64,000 nt of DNA. Origin: Hordeum vulgare subsp. vulgare (taxonomy: Eukaryota > Streptophyta > Magnoliopsida > Poales > Poaceae). The notes under the pieces are model-generated. The model saw nothing but the letters and a program-made list of their open reading frames with translations. It made no database searches and was not told the origin of the DNA. Where the stretch lies: contig NC_058524.1 in the NCBI RefSeq assembly GCF_904849725.1, positions 546,533,763-546,597,762 on the forward strand, in the 5' to 3' direction. Of this stretch, positions 1 through 12,097 are shown one piece after another; position 1 is the stretch's first letter; each line of letters starts with the position of its first letter. The position numbers and the translations under genes were made by a program.

Positions 1-825
1 ACTTATCCCATTGCAAGAATCATAGATCAAGTTGGCCAAAAAAACCACAACTCGAAGAGAATTACAAGGATATGAAATCATGCATAAGAGAGATCAAAAG
101 AAACTCAAATAAGATTCATAGATAATCTGATCATAAATACACAATTCATCGAATCTCGACAAACACACTGCAAAAGAAGATTACATCGGATAGATCTCCA
201 TGAAGATCATGGAGAACTTTGTATTGAAGATCCAAGAGAGAGAAGAAGCCATCTAGCTACTAGCTATGGACCCGTAGGCCTATGGTGAACTACTCACGCA
301 TCATCGGAGAGGTCATGGTGTTGATGAAGAAGCCCTCCGTATCCGAATCTGCCCTGCGGCAGGGCACTAGAACGTGCCCCAGATGGGATCTTGCGGAGAC
401 AGAAGCTTGCGGCGGCGGAAAAGTATTTTCGTGGATCCCCCTATTTTTTAGGGACTTTAGGGAATTCGTAGGCGAAGGAGCTAGGGGAGGGGAGGCCCAG
501 GGAGCCCACAAGCCTGGGAGGTGCAGCCCCCCTGGCCGCGCCATGGGGGCTTGTGGCCTCCCTCGGGACTCCCTCCCTTGGTTCCCAAGCTTTCTGCGTA
601 TCTTCTGGTCCGGAAAAATCTTTTCGGAAGTTTTATTCCGTTTGGACTCCGTTTAAAATCCTCCTCTGAAAAGGGTCAAAAACACGGAAAAACAGGAACT
701 GGCACTTGGCACTGAGGTAATAAGTTAGTCCCAAAAAAGATATAAAAGGCATACAAAACATCCAAAGTTTGACAAGATAATACCATGAAACCATCAAAAA
801 TTATAGATACGTTGGAGACGTATGA
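1..825 (-). repeat. Truncated LTR (S1), Sabrina/Egug-like gypsy
   Basis: On the minus strand this is the start of a long LTR. The terminus at about 806-825 reads, reversed, as an ACGTCTCCAACGTATC-type end shared with elements B, C, D and G in this window. It holds the GC-rich hairpin typical of these LTRs (arms 506-514 and 548-556, CCACAAGCC with GGCTTGTGG) followed by a CCGGAAAAATC block near 610. No coding sequence is present; the ORFs here are chance. The other end is cut by the window, and the junction with S2 is abrupt at about 825-831, with the final CA of the terminus lost. The family name is recalled, not searched. Confidence 0.7.
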
Positions 826-1767
826 GGACTCATCACCATCAACATCTTCATCAGCACCATCTCATCTCCAAACCCTAGTTCATCTTTGTAACCAATATAC
901 GTTTCGCGACTCCGATTGGTACTTGTAAGGTTGCTAGTAGTGTTAATTACTCTTTGTAGTTGATGCTAGTTGGATTAGTCGGTGGAAGATTATATGTTCA
1001 GATCCTTGATGCTATTCAATACCTCTCTGGTCATGAACATAATTATGCTTTGTGAGTAGTTACTTTTGTTCCTGAGGACATGGGATAAGTCATGCAATAA
1101 GTAGTCATGTGAATTTGGTATTCGTTCGATATTTTGATGCATTGTATGTTGTTTTTCCTCTAGTGGTGTTATGTGAACGTCGACTACATAACACTTCACC
1201 ATTATTTGGGCCTAGAGGAAGACATTGGGAAGTAGGAAGTAGATGATGGGTTGCTAGAGTGAGAGAATCTTAAACCCTAGTTTATGCGTTGCTTCGTAAG
1301 GGGCTGATTTGGATCCACTAGTTTAATGCTATGGTTAGACTTTGTCTTAATTCTTCTTTCATAGTTGCGGATGCTTGTGAGAGGGCAGCACCCAAGCACT
1401 GGTCCACCCACATATTAAACTATCAAAGTAGCAAACGCGAATCATATGAACATGATGAAAACTAGCTTGACAGAAATTCCCATGTGTCCTCGGGAGCGCT
1501 TTACCTCCTATAAGAGTTTGCCCAGGCCTGTCCCAATCCCCTTGCTACAAAATGGATTGGGACATCTTGCTGCACCTTTGTTACTTTTGTTACTTGCTAC
1601 TTGCTACGAATCACCTTATCACACAACTATATGTTACCGACAATTTCAGTGCTTGCAGAGATTACCTTGCTGAAAACCACTTGTTAGATCCTTCTGCTCC
1701 TCCTTGGGTTCGACACTCTTACTTATCGAAAGGATTATGATAGATCCCCTACACTTATGGGTCATCA
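826..1767 (+). repeat. Partial 5' LTR of S2
   Basis: Collinear with about 33500-34464 of the element A LTR and ends in the same GGGTCATCA terminus. The first ~550 bp of the LTR are missing. ORFs within it are shadows. Confidence 0.85.
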
Positions 1768-1778
1768 AGACTCTTTTC

Positions 1779-1796
1779 TGGCGTCGCTGCCGGGCA
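1779..1796 (+). other. Primer-binding site of S2 (tRNA-Asp type, mutated)
   Basis: Twelve bases after the LTR end lies TGGCGTCGCTGCCGGGCA, which differs at a few positions from the complement of the plant tRNA-Asp(GUC) 3' end (TGGCGCCGTTGCCGGGGA). Confidence 0.75.
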
Positions 1797-1873
1797 GTGA
1801 AGCGCCTTTGGTAAGTGGAATTTGGTAAGGAAACATTTATATAGTGTGCTGAAATTTATTGTCACTTGTTACT

Positions 1874-3953
1874 ATGGAAACTAATCCTTTGAGGAGCTTG
1901 TTCGGGGTATCTTCACCTTGAACGGAAGCACAAGGAGTTGCTCCTCAACCTGCTGCACCTACTGAAAATATTTGCTATGAATTTCCTTCGGATATGCTTG
2001 AGAAACTGCTGGCTAATCCTTTTACAGGAGATGGAACATCACATCCCGACTTGCATCTAATCTATGTAGATGAAGTTTGTGGTTTATTTAAGCTTGTAGG
2101 TTTGCCCGAGGATGAGGTCAAGAAGAAGGTCTTCCCCTTATCTTTGAGGGATAAAGAATTGACATGGTATAGGCTGTGTGATGATACTGAATCATGGAAC
2201 TACAACCGATTGAAATTGGAATTTCATCAAAGGTTTTATCCTATGCATTTGGTACATCATGATCGGAATTATATTTATAATTTTTGGCCTCGTGACAGAG
2301 AAAGTATAGATCAAGCTTGGGGGAGGATTAAATCAATGTCATATTCATGCCCCAACCATGAGCTCTCGAGAGAAATTATCATTCAGAACTTCTATGCTCG
2401 GCTTTCTCATGATAATTGCACCATGCTTGACACTTCTTGTACCGGTTCTTTTATGAAGAGAGATATTGACTTCAAATGGAATTTATTGGAAAGAATAAAC
2501 GCAACTCTGAAGATTGGGAGTTCGATGAAGGTAAGGAGTCAGGTATGAATTTCAAGTTTGATTGCGTTAAATGCTTTGTCGAAACAAATACTTTTTGTGA
2601 TTTTAGCGCTAAATATGGACTTGACTCTGAGATAGTAGCTTCATTGTGTGAATCATTTGCTGCTCATATTGATCTCCCTAAAGAGAAGTGGTTTAAATAT
2701 CATCCTCCCTTAGAAGTCAATGTAGTTAAACCCAATCCAGTTGAAGAGAAAGTCATCGCTTATAATGATCCTGTTGTTCCCAGTGCTTACATTGAGAAAC
2801 CACCTTTCCTTATTAGGATAAAGGATCATTCTAAAGTTTCAACTGTGATACATAGGGGATACATTAGAACACCTACACCCCCTGAGCAAATTATAGTTGA
2901 ACCTAGCATTGCTATTATCAAAGATCTCTTGTCCGACAATGTTGATGGCATGATATTCACTTCTGTGAAGATGCTGCTAGAATTGCTAAACCACATGCTT
3001 GAGACAAACATAGGCCTGTTGTTGGCACGCCTGTTGTTTCTGTTAAGATAGGAGATCATTGTTAGCATGGTTTATGTGACGTGGGTGCTAGTGTTAGTGC
3101 AATACCTCAATCTTTATATGATGAAGTTAAAGACGAGATTGCACCTGTCAAGATGGAACCTATTGATGTCACTATTCAGCTTGCCAATAGAGATACATCT
3201 GCCCTTTGGGAATTGTTAGGGATGTTGAAGTCTTGTGTGGTAAAGCGAAGTATCCTGCTGATTTTCTCGTTCTTGCTACCACACAAGATAGCTTTTGTCC
3301 CATCATATTTGGCAGACCTTTCCTCAATACTGTCAATGCTCATATTGACTGTGAGAAGCAAACTATCACTGTTGGCTTTGAAGGAGTGCCACATGAGTTG
3401 AATTTCTCCAAGTTTGGTAGACAGCCTCATGAAAAAGAGTTGCCTAGTAAGGATGAATTATTGCCCTAGCTTCTATTGATGTGCCTCCTTCTGATCCTTT
3501 AGAGAAATACTTGCTTGAGCATGAAAATGATATGCATATGGATGAAAGGAATGAGATGGATAGAGTTATCTTTGAACAACATCCTATCTTTAAGAATAAT
3601 TTGCCTGTTGAACTGCTTGGAGATCCACCCCCACCAAAGGGTGATCCTGTGTTCGAGCTTAAACAGTTGCCTGATACTCTTAAGTATGCTTATCTTGATG
3701 AAAAAGAGATATATCCTGTTATTATTAGTGCTAGCCTCTCAGAGCATGAAGAAAACAAGTTACTAAAAACTCTGAGGAAGCACTGTGCTGCTATTGGATA
3801 TACTCTTGATGATCTTAAGGGCATTAGTACCGCTCTATGCCAGCACAAGATTAAAACCGATCCTGATTCCAAACCAGTTGCCGATCATCAACGGGGATTA
3901 AATCCTAAGATGAAAGAGGTAGTAAGAAAATAAATACTAAAGCTCCTGGAAGC
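1874..3953 (+). pseudogene. S2 gag-protease polyprotein, broken
   Basis: The reading frame starts at the ATG at 1874, meets a TGA at codon 16 (1919-1921), and continues from 1994 as a retrotransposon gag domain (WYRLCDD, NFWPRDRESIDQAWGR). It switches frame several times (near 2530, 3050, 3200 and 3470). A retropepsin-like segment with the motif LCDVGASVSAIP lies near 3080-3115, and a second conserved protease stretch (PIIFGRPFLNT) near 3300. The tail (LLGDPPPPKGDPVFELKQLP onward) corresponds to the linker into RT in element A and ends at a TAA at 3931-3933. The gene cannot make a product. Element A carries the same order with the full pol. Confidence 0.85.
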
Positions 3954-3956
3954 ATG

Positions 3957-4548
3957 TATTTGGGCCTAGAGGAAGGCATTGGGAAGTAATAAGTAGATGA
4001 TGGGTTGCTAGAGTGACAGAAGCTTAAACCTAGTTTATGCACTACTTCGTAAGGGGTTGATTTGGATCCACTAGTGTAATGCTATGGTTAGACTTTGTCT
4101 TAATTCTTCTTTCGTAGTTGCGGATGCTTGCGAGAGGGGTTAAGCATAAGTGGGATGCTTGTCCAAGTAAGGGCAGCACCCAATCACCGGTCCACCTACA
4201 TATCAAACTATCAAAGTAGCGAACACGAATCATATGAACATGATGAAAACTAGCTTGACAGAAATTCCCATGTGTCCTCGGGAGCGCTTTACCTCCTATA
4301 AGAGTTTGTCCAGGCTTGCCCCTTGCTACAAAAGGGATTGGGCCATCTTGCTGCACCTTTGTTACTATTGTTACTTGCTACTTGCTACGAATCACCTTAT
4401 CACACAACTATCTGTTACCGATAATTTGAGTGCTTGCAGAGATTACCTTGCTGAAAACCACTTGTCAGATCCTTCTGCTTCTCGTTGGGCTCGACACTCT
4501 TACTTATCGAAAGGACTACGATAGATCCCCTACACTTGTGGGTCATCA
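3957..4548 (+). repeat. Partial 3' LTR of S2
   Basis: Collinear with about 33866-34464 of the element A LTR, ending GGGTCATCA at 4548. It is near-identical to the corresponding part of the S2 5' LTR (1206-1767). It is joined straight to pol sequence at its left edge. Confidence 0.85.
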
Positions 4549-5043
4549 GTCCTCTCAGTCCTAATGAAGCCCCAAAGTAGTGGCTTCGCCGAATCCATCA
4601 ATATGGTAAGAGTTGGACTCAATCATATCACCGATTCCCGTAATCCTGTAATCAAATATTTGTCCTTTAGTAAAACGGGCTTTAGTGGAGCATCCGAACT
4701 CCAAATGGGCCGAATTTTATGTCTACAATTATCAGCATAAAATTACCCACACTTTTGTCTTGTGTTAGATTTCCGTTTGAGGCCTTCTTCGACCCGTAAC
4801 GTGGCAACCTTTAAAAATAGTTTTTAGATAGATTTCAGGAAAGTCCTAGTTCGACTCCAACAAGGTTTCCTATTCTATTTTATAGTTCGTGCACATAAAA
4901 GTATAAAACAAGAACATTGTGAACTTTTGCAACTATTAATAGATTGGTCCAAATAAATCATAAACTTAATTTAAAATCAATTATCAAAAGCATAAAAGTA
5001 GCATGAAACCATCAAAAATTATAGATACGTTTTGGACGTATCA
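4549..5043 (-). repeat. LTR terminal fragment (D), minus strand
   Basis: The right edge reads, reversed, TGATACGTCCAAAACGTATC, the palindromic LTR start seen in the other families here. The body differs from all other LTRs in the window, so it is a separate family. Only ~495 bp remain; S2 abuts the other side. No coding sequence seen. Confidence 0.6.
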
Positions 5044-5243
5044 CCAGCCTACCCAAAGATGAACCATTATTTGGCTATATGATTTGTAAACGCAAATGAG
5101 GCACCAAATCCTTTTTTTAATGTCGGCTCTTCTTTAACCGCGTATGACCTTGGCCACTATATTGCCTTAAACCGGCTTAAAACCGACTCATTATACCTTT
5201 TGTCTTTATTTGTTGTAGTTTTGTGCTTGCAAAATTACCATGC
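5044..5243 (+). other. 5' leader of element F
   Basis: These 200 bp end in TTACCATGC, and the same CATGC is repeated at 31778-31782 on the far side of element E. This stretch is therefore the untranslated leader just upstream of the gag-like start codon of element F. Nothing coding is seen in it. The F LTR further upstream is not in the window. Confidence 0.65.
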
Positions 5244-7255
5244 TGTGGCGCTCCGCCTGATTACCACTATAGCCAGACGGTCGCCGCGCATACCAGCCCA
5301 GGAAATCACTCTGGCATGCATGTTTGCAACAAGTATCATGAACACATGCATTTTTATTAATGAATATAAGAGTTTTACATGATGAACTACAAGGGCGATG
5401 GCAGCGGGAAAAGCACTATCTAAGGCAGCATGGTCCTGGTGCGGCTACGCTCCTAGCTCGCGAACGCTCTGTCTCGTTGACGATGGACGACAGATCCTTA
5501 TGTGAACCCGGCCATGTTAAAAGTCGTTGAGTACTTTTGAATGTACTCGCAAGCAAACCAAACTATTCTCTCTCGGAGAAGGCTGATGGAAGGGCAAGGG
5601 CAACATGGTCATTTTCACCATGTGAACACATAATGCAAATGATATCAACATGATGGTCTCGAGGAGACAAAGACGTGGGCGTTGGTTTCACCTGAATCGG
5701 AGTCCTGAGCAAAAAGATATAAGCGTTCGAAGAAGAAGGACCAATCTGCAATTAAAATAATTGCCATCGGGCCCCTGAGAGCAGAGCCGCTGGCGCCTTC
5801 TGAGAAATACGTTTCCCAGAGAGGGAAACGCACCGGGCGCCTGGCGCCTCCACTTATCCAGCTGGACTGGCCCTTAGACATTGACAGGAGGGTCCCACCC
5901 CATCCTCTCTCTCCTCCCGTTCTCTTTCTTCTTCCCCTCGACACGAGGAGGGGAGGCGAGCAGAGGTGCGGCCGGCGTCAGGCCCCGGCGACTCGGGCGG
6001 ACTCCGGCCAGGGCGAGGCCATGGACGGATGCGCCGGAGAGCGTCGCGTCCATCGGGGAGTCGCACGGGCAGTGGGGGGCCTCGTGGCGGCAGAGGTTCG
6101 GCTTCGGCGCAATTCCGGCGACCTAGGGGTCCTCTGGAGCGGCCGAATGGGTGGGCGGACTCACCAGGGGATGGCGCGTCCGGGGAAATGCTCTTACGGA
6201 GCTAGGGACGGCCGGACTTGGAGATTGGAGGCGGAGGCCGGCGGCCATGGTGGCCATTGGCGGCGAAGAGAGCTAGGGACGCTCGGGGAAAGCGGGGGTT
6301 GGGCTGCTTGAGAGGAGTGTGCACTCGGGCTCCTTAGATAGCCGATGGAGGAAGATGCTCGATGCTGGCCGAAGCTCCGAAAGCTCACCGTCTCCATGGC
6401 GAGATCTCGACGGAGAATCCATGGAGGCAGAGGAGGCCAGGAGCTAGGGGATAAAGGGGGAGGGTTCTGGACGGCGCACGCGAGTGGTGAAGGCATCCCT
6501 GCGCTCGAAGACGAGTTGTGACCTGCTCGAAGCGACCGAACGGCGGCTGTGGCCACAGTGCACCGATTCTGCGTTCTCTGCGTGTTGTCACCGCCGGCAC
6601 CGCGTGTCCAAGACACTAGATGGCTCTAGGACCTTGTCAAACATGTTGCTTACTGGTCGAAGAGATGACCTGAGGGGGTTTGGATGGAAGTGAAGGCAAA
6701 GAATGACTAATTTGAGGTGACATCCAATCTGAGCAGAAGGTGTTTGACAGGTGGCATGGGCACCACAGTGCTCACCTTGGCCTGATCTTAGGCAGAGAGT
6801 GATCAATCACTAGGGTGACCATTCTTACCAAAATTCAGCACCAATGGATTGCTCTAGATGGCACCTCCTTAGCAAACTTGCAAACTGGCCAGAAATGAAA
6901 AAGGATTTGCTGAGACAAATTGGCTATATGAAAATGGCTTAAATTTTATGGAGATAAGTCATTTGAATATATGAAGCTACTGTAAAAATTTCATACCATT
7001 TGGGGACACCAAAATGGTACTTCCTTCAAAGTGCTTTCAAATGGACAGGAACTTGGGAAAATTATCTGAGGCAAAATGGGTAGATGGATTGAGCTATTTT
7101 TCGGTGAACAATTGTAATATATCATATTGCATCACCCTGCAAAATTTCAGCCTAAGGAGATCAAGGAATCAAGCACTTCCTTTGCAAATTTCCCAATTGG
7201 ACAGAATTTGCAAATTGATGGTGTGCTCAAATTTTGAACTATGAAACTTGGGATA
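5244..7255 (-). repeat. Element E 3' LTR, left part
   Basis: Matches 27538-27886 and then 29428 to about 31130 of the right LTR. The intervening 1,541 bp are absent at a junction near 5561-5565. A GC-rich block at about 5880-6620 holds overlapping ORFs on both strands but is conserved as DNA in both LTRs. The final five bases (GGATA) are the target duplication of element C. Confidence 0.9.
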
Positions 7256-8816
7256 TGATGTCCCACAAGCGTATGGGATCGCAGCAGTTTTCGAGGGTAG
7301 AGTATTCAACCCAAATTTATTGATTCGCTCACAAGGGGAAGCTAAAGGATATTCTCAAGTATTAGCAGCTGAGATGTCAATTCAACCACACCTGAAAGAT
7401 TAGTGTATGCAAGCAAAGTATCAGTAGCAAGGTAGTAAGATAGCAACGGCACCAGGAAAAGCTTTGGCAATTCCCAGCAGTGGCGCCAGAAAAGGCCCTG
7501 TTGATGGGATGTTAGCTCCAACAAAGTCTTGCAACAAGTAACAACAGAGTAGCAAGGAACAGTAGTAGCAGCAGCAGCAAAGTAACAAGTAACAGCAGTA
7601 GCAAAGTGACAGCAGCAGCAAAGTGGCCCAATCCCTCTTGTAGCAAGGGACAAGCCTAGGCAAAGTAACGTAGTGAGAACCAGTAGTAAAAGACTCGTAG
7701 GCAGTGGATCGGTGATGGATGAGTGTGACAGATGTGATTCATCATGTAACAGCTATAACACGGAGAGATAAGTAACTAGCTCCCGTTCATCAATCTAATG
7801 TAGGCATGTATTCCGTATGTAGTCATACGTGCTTAGGGAAAAGAACTTGCATGACATCTATTGTCCATCCCTCCTGTGGCAGCGGGGTTCTAATGGAAAC
7901 TATGGGATATTAAGGTTCTCCATTTAATAAAGAACCGGACCAACGCATTAACACGCGGTGAATACATGAACTCCTCATACTATGGTCTTCTCCGGGAGTG
8001 GTTCCGGCTATTGTCACTCCGGGATTGCCGGGTCATAACACATAGTAGGTGACTACAACTTGCAAGATAGGATCTAAAACACACATATATTGGCGACAAC
8101 ATAATAGGTTCAGATCTGAAATCATGGCACTCGGGCCCTAGTGACAAGCATTAAGCATAGCCAAGCAGTACCAACATCAATCTAGAACATAGTGGACACT
8201 AGGGATCAATCCCCGTCAAGAACTAACTCGATTACATGATAGATCTCATCCAACTCATCACCGTCCAGCAAGCCTACAATGAGATTACTCACGAACGATG
8301 AAGAGCATCATGGAATTGTCGATGGAGAAAGGTTGATGATGACGATGGCGACAATTTCCCCTCTCCGGAGCCCGAAACGGACTCCAGATCTGCCCTCCAC
8401 ATGAAGAACAGGATGTGGCGGCGCCTCCGTATCGCAAAACGCGATGAAACCTTCTCTCTGATTTTTTTTCCAGACGAAACGGAAAATATAGGACTGAGAT
8501 TGGGGGCAGTGGTGCCACGTGGGCCCCACAAGCCCTCATGGCGCGACCATAGGGGGTGGCCGTGGCCTAGGGCTTGAAGCCCACTGGCACGCCCCCTCAC
8601 ATGGAACTTTGCGCAGGTATTTTTCTTTTATTCTAGAAAAAATCTCCGTAAATTTTCAGGATGTTCCGAGAACTTCCATTTCTGCAGAAAAACAACACCA
8701 TGGCAATTCTGCTGAAAACAACGTCAGTCCGGGTTAGTTCCATTCAAATCAAGCAAATTAGAGTCCAAAACAAGGGCAGAAGAGTTCGGAAAAGTAGATA
8801 CAACGGAGACGTATCA
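7256..8816 (-). repeat. Element C 3' LTR
   Basis: Pairs with 15430-17002. On the minus strand it starts TGATACGTCTCCGTTGTATC and ends GGGACATCA. Two primer-site-like motifs lie inside it (about 7443-7462 and 7471-7490). The adjoining sequence at 8817 gives the purine-rich tract AAGCTTGCGGGAGT on the minus strand. Confidence 0.95.
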
Positions 8817-10738
8817 ACTCCCGCAAGCTTAAAGCCTTGCTTGTCCTCAAGCAACTCAGTTGACAAACTGAGTGAGACAAAAGAAAAACTTTGACGAACT
8901 CTATTTGATCTTATTGTTGCAACTATGTCTAACTCATAACCAGAATTTCAGCAACATCACAAGCAAACCACATAAGCAAATGACATCTAGGTCTCACGGT
9001 AAACTCATATCAATGGCATAATCAACTAGCGAGCAAATAATAATAAGCCTCAAGTGTCAACACTTCAATCAAAACAACATGAAGCAATACGAATAGATGG
9101 TATCTCGCTCGCTCTTTCTGAGACCGCAAAACATAAATGCAGAGCACCTTAAAAGACCAAGGGCTGACTAAACATTGTAATTCATGGCAATGAAGATCCA
9201 GTCATAGTCATACTCAACACAGTTAAAAGCAAAGCATAAAAATGACAAAGGTGCTCTCTAATTGGTGCTTTTGTAAGGGAGGATGACTCAACAGGAATAT
9301 AAATAGACATGCCCTTCGTAGAGGGAAGCATTGATTTGCAGAGGTGCCAGAGCTCAAGCTTTGAAAACAGAGATAATAATTTTGGGTGGCATGCTTTCAT
9401 TGTCAACGCAATGACTAAGAGTTCTCAATATCTTCCACGCTACACATGCTATAGGCGGTTCCCAAACAGAAAAGTAAAGTTTTGACTCCCCCACCACCAA
9501 TCAATCACACTCCCCGGCTAGTCGAATCCTCGGGTACCGTCCATACCAACAACAATCCTGGGGGAGTTTTGTTTGCAATTATCTTTTCGATTTGAGTATG
9601 GAACTGGGAATTCCAATTACCGGCCCCTTTCTCGTGAATGATAGTGAATAAACACATATCGAGGATAACAATAGCCCCCTGTCACCACATGACCGGTTTG
9701 GGCATGCAAAACAGATTATTTCTTGAAGATTTAGAGAGTGGCACATGCAAATTTACTTGGAACGGCAGGTAGATACCGCACATAGGTAGGTATGGTGGAC
9801 TCATATGGCACAACTCTTGGTTTATAGAAGTGGATGCACAAGCAGTATTCCCGCTTAGTACAAGTGAAGGCTAGCAAAAGACTGGGAAGCGACCAACTAG
9901 AGAGCGACAACAGTCATCAAAATGCATTGAGAGTAACTAACGTTGAGTGCAAGCATGAGTAGGACATAAATCACCATGAACATGAACATCATAGAGGCTA
10001 TGTTGATTTTGTTTCAACTACATGCGTGAACATGCGCCAAGTCAAGCCACTTGAATCATTCAAAGGAGGATACCATCCTATCATACTACATCATAGTCAT
10101 CTCAACATTCATGTTGGCAACCAAGACAAACCATTATAAGCTCCTAGCTAAGTAAGCATGGCATAAGCAACTATGATCTCTAAGTTGTCATTGCAAACAT
10201 ATTTCTCTCACAATAAAGCTGAATCAGGCATGATGAGCTAGTCATATTTACAAAAACAAAATAGATCGAGTTCATACCAGCTTTTCCAGGCTCAGTCACT
10301 TCATCACATATCGTCATTATTGCCTTTCAATTGTACGGCCGAACGATGTGAACAATAACAAGCGTGCTCGTGCATTGGACTAAAGCTGGAATCTGCAGGC
10401 AAACACAAAGGAGAAGACAAAGTAATATGGCTCTTTGAAAGCTAAACAGGTATGCATGCAAGAGCCACTAAACAGTGTAACCAATATCTTCTACCTTGAC
10501 CCAAAGAAAAAGAAAACTATCTACACTGGAAAGCTCCCAACAAGCAAAAGAAGAAAAAGAAAATCTTTTTGGGTTTTCTCAAACTAGATAGACACACGAA
10601 AAGAAAATGAGAAAAAGAAAACAAACTAGCATGGATGATACAGTAGCAAAGTGTGAACACCGGCTAACAAAGTGAAAGCATAAGCAAGAATGTAAAGTCG
10701 GTGAGAAACACGTACTCCCCCAAGCTTAGGCTTTTGGC
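8817..10738 (-). other. Element C 3' untranslated region
   Basis: About 1.9 kb between the 3' ORF and the 3' LTR. It aligns by eye with 45667-47714 of element G (shared phrases around 9105-9145, 9530-9560 and 10300). No coding frame is supported on either strand. Confidence 0.7.
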
Positions 10739-11765
10739 CTAACTTGGTCTACTCCCAAGGATGGTCCTAGCGAAACCCAAAATCATAATGGGGGTTATAC
10801 GGAGCGCTGCAGCCACTGCCTGAATAGCTGCCTCACGGAGACGAGCAGCCTTTGGCTCCCTCTCATACTCCTTTGCCTCTCCTCTGGTTATGTAATATCT
10901 CCTTTTTACCTGAAAGTCAAAGAGAGCAGGAGCAGGAAGGGTAATATGGAAAACACGCTGCCGGTTAAATATCAGTCGGTATAGGGGGGATTCATCATCC
11001 CTCTCAAGTAACTGGTAGCGTGTCAAAGCGACGCGGTCAAGGAAAGCTGTATGGAGCGGCGGATCTCCTGCGCGGATGGGTACTCCAAGAAAAATTGCTA
11101 TGCGAGTGGCATAGGTGTTGCCAAAGAAATCCCCATCAATAGCATTCTTATTCAGCCTCCTTGCTATAATAGCTCCCATGTTGAAGCTTTTGTCACCCGT
11201 CACTCCTAAGGATACTAAGGTCGGGTGCACAGAGGTGACAATGCTCTATCTTGCCATTAATGCATCTGCCTATGAAGAGGGCAAAGTAATGCAAGGCAGG
11301 AAAATGAATACTCCCCATGGTAACTTGCGTAATGTCTCTAGTTTCTCCAACCGTAATACCAGTGCAAAAATCTATAACTGAAGATTTAGGAGGATCATTG
11401 AGGTTACCCCAAATAGGTATTTTGCAAATTCTACTGAAATCCTCTAAGTCCATGGTATACGATTTATCATGGAGATCGAACAGCACCGATGGCTCATGGC
11501 CAGCTGAAAATTTGAATCTACGAACAAAAGAGGCAGTGAGAGCAACATACTGTTCACATTTATCGGAGATGAATTCTTCAAGTCCGACGTTGCGAACAAA
11601 TGCATCAAACTCATCTTTGAAGCCTGCCTCAATCATAAATTCATCGGATGGCCATTCACATGGTTGTACCCGCGCGTCCCTAGGTTGGTAAGGATCAGGC
11701 TCCCGAATTGCAAGACGAGGACCTCTCTTTCTTGAGGAACCACCATGAAAGTTTCTCCTGAACAT
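10739..11765 (-). pseudogene. Athila-type 3' ORF of element C
   Basis: Two overlapping minus-strand frames (11193-11765 and 10739-11230) make up one protein of about 340 residues broken by a single frameshift near 11200-11230. It starts MFRRNFHGGSSRKRG and contains CEWPSDEFMIEAGF, a stretch HFPALHYFALFIGRCI, and a C-terminal LPAPALFDF block. The same blocks occur in element G. It resembles the ATHILA ORF family of plant gypsy elements, which sits where a retroviral env would be; its function is unknown. No clear membrane segment is seen. An intron-like gap and an LTR-like module lie directly upstream. Confidence 0.75.
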
Positions 11766-11774
11766 CTTCCTTTT

Positions 11775-11996
11775 CTGAAATTTTCAGTCACCCAAAGGAA
11801 AGGTGAACAAGGTTTAACTAAACTAGTAGCAACTACTCCAACAAGTGCCTAGAGACCATATTACGCATCAAAACTACTTGGGACCAGCTAGAATCAGCAT
11901 GCAAAGCTCAAGAACATGGTCACCAAGGCAACAAAAATACGCGGAGTATAAGGCACTAGAGCAAAAAGTAATTGGACCAATGGAGGAGTCACTTAC
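11775..11996 (-). other. Predicted leader intron before the C 3' ORF
   Basis: On the minus strand the donor CTTGGTAAGTGAC is at 11996 and the acceptor ATTTTCAG ends at 11775, ten bases before the ATG. Its length is 222 bp. Element G has a matching pair spaced 220 bp apart at the same place. Predicted from consensus sites only. Confidence 0.45.
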
Positions 11997-12097
11997 CAAG
12001 GAGTAATTTGCCCAAAACAGTGCGGAGAACGGTGATATGAGCAAAGAGATCAAAATTCCAGCAAGAGGAGCAAGAACACGGGTTTGAGCTGCGAAAT

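Larger units (their letters stand above)
826..4548 (+). mobile_element. Internally deleted Athila-type gypsy element (S2)
   Basis: Same family as element A at 32949-43204. It comprises the 3' two thirds of a 5' LTR, a tRNA-Asp-type primer-binding site, gag and protease, and the first codons of the reverse-transcriptase region. The sequence then jumps at about 3954-3957 directly into the middle of the 3' LTR. Relative to A, about 5.9 kb (RT, RNase H, integrase, 3' ORF, start of the 3' LTR) is missing. The left end is also cut, so target duplications cannot be checked. Confidence 0.85.

Noticed and set aside
826..4548. S2 as a complete element with its own target duplication
   Set aside because: The 5' LTR is truncated and pol runs directly into the 3' LTR; the flanks belong to different LTR families.
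5854..6616. Long GC-rich ORFs as host genes
   Set aside because: Frames overlap on both strands, differ between the two E LTR copies and match no domain; the block is part of an LTR.
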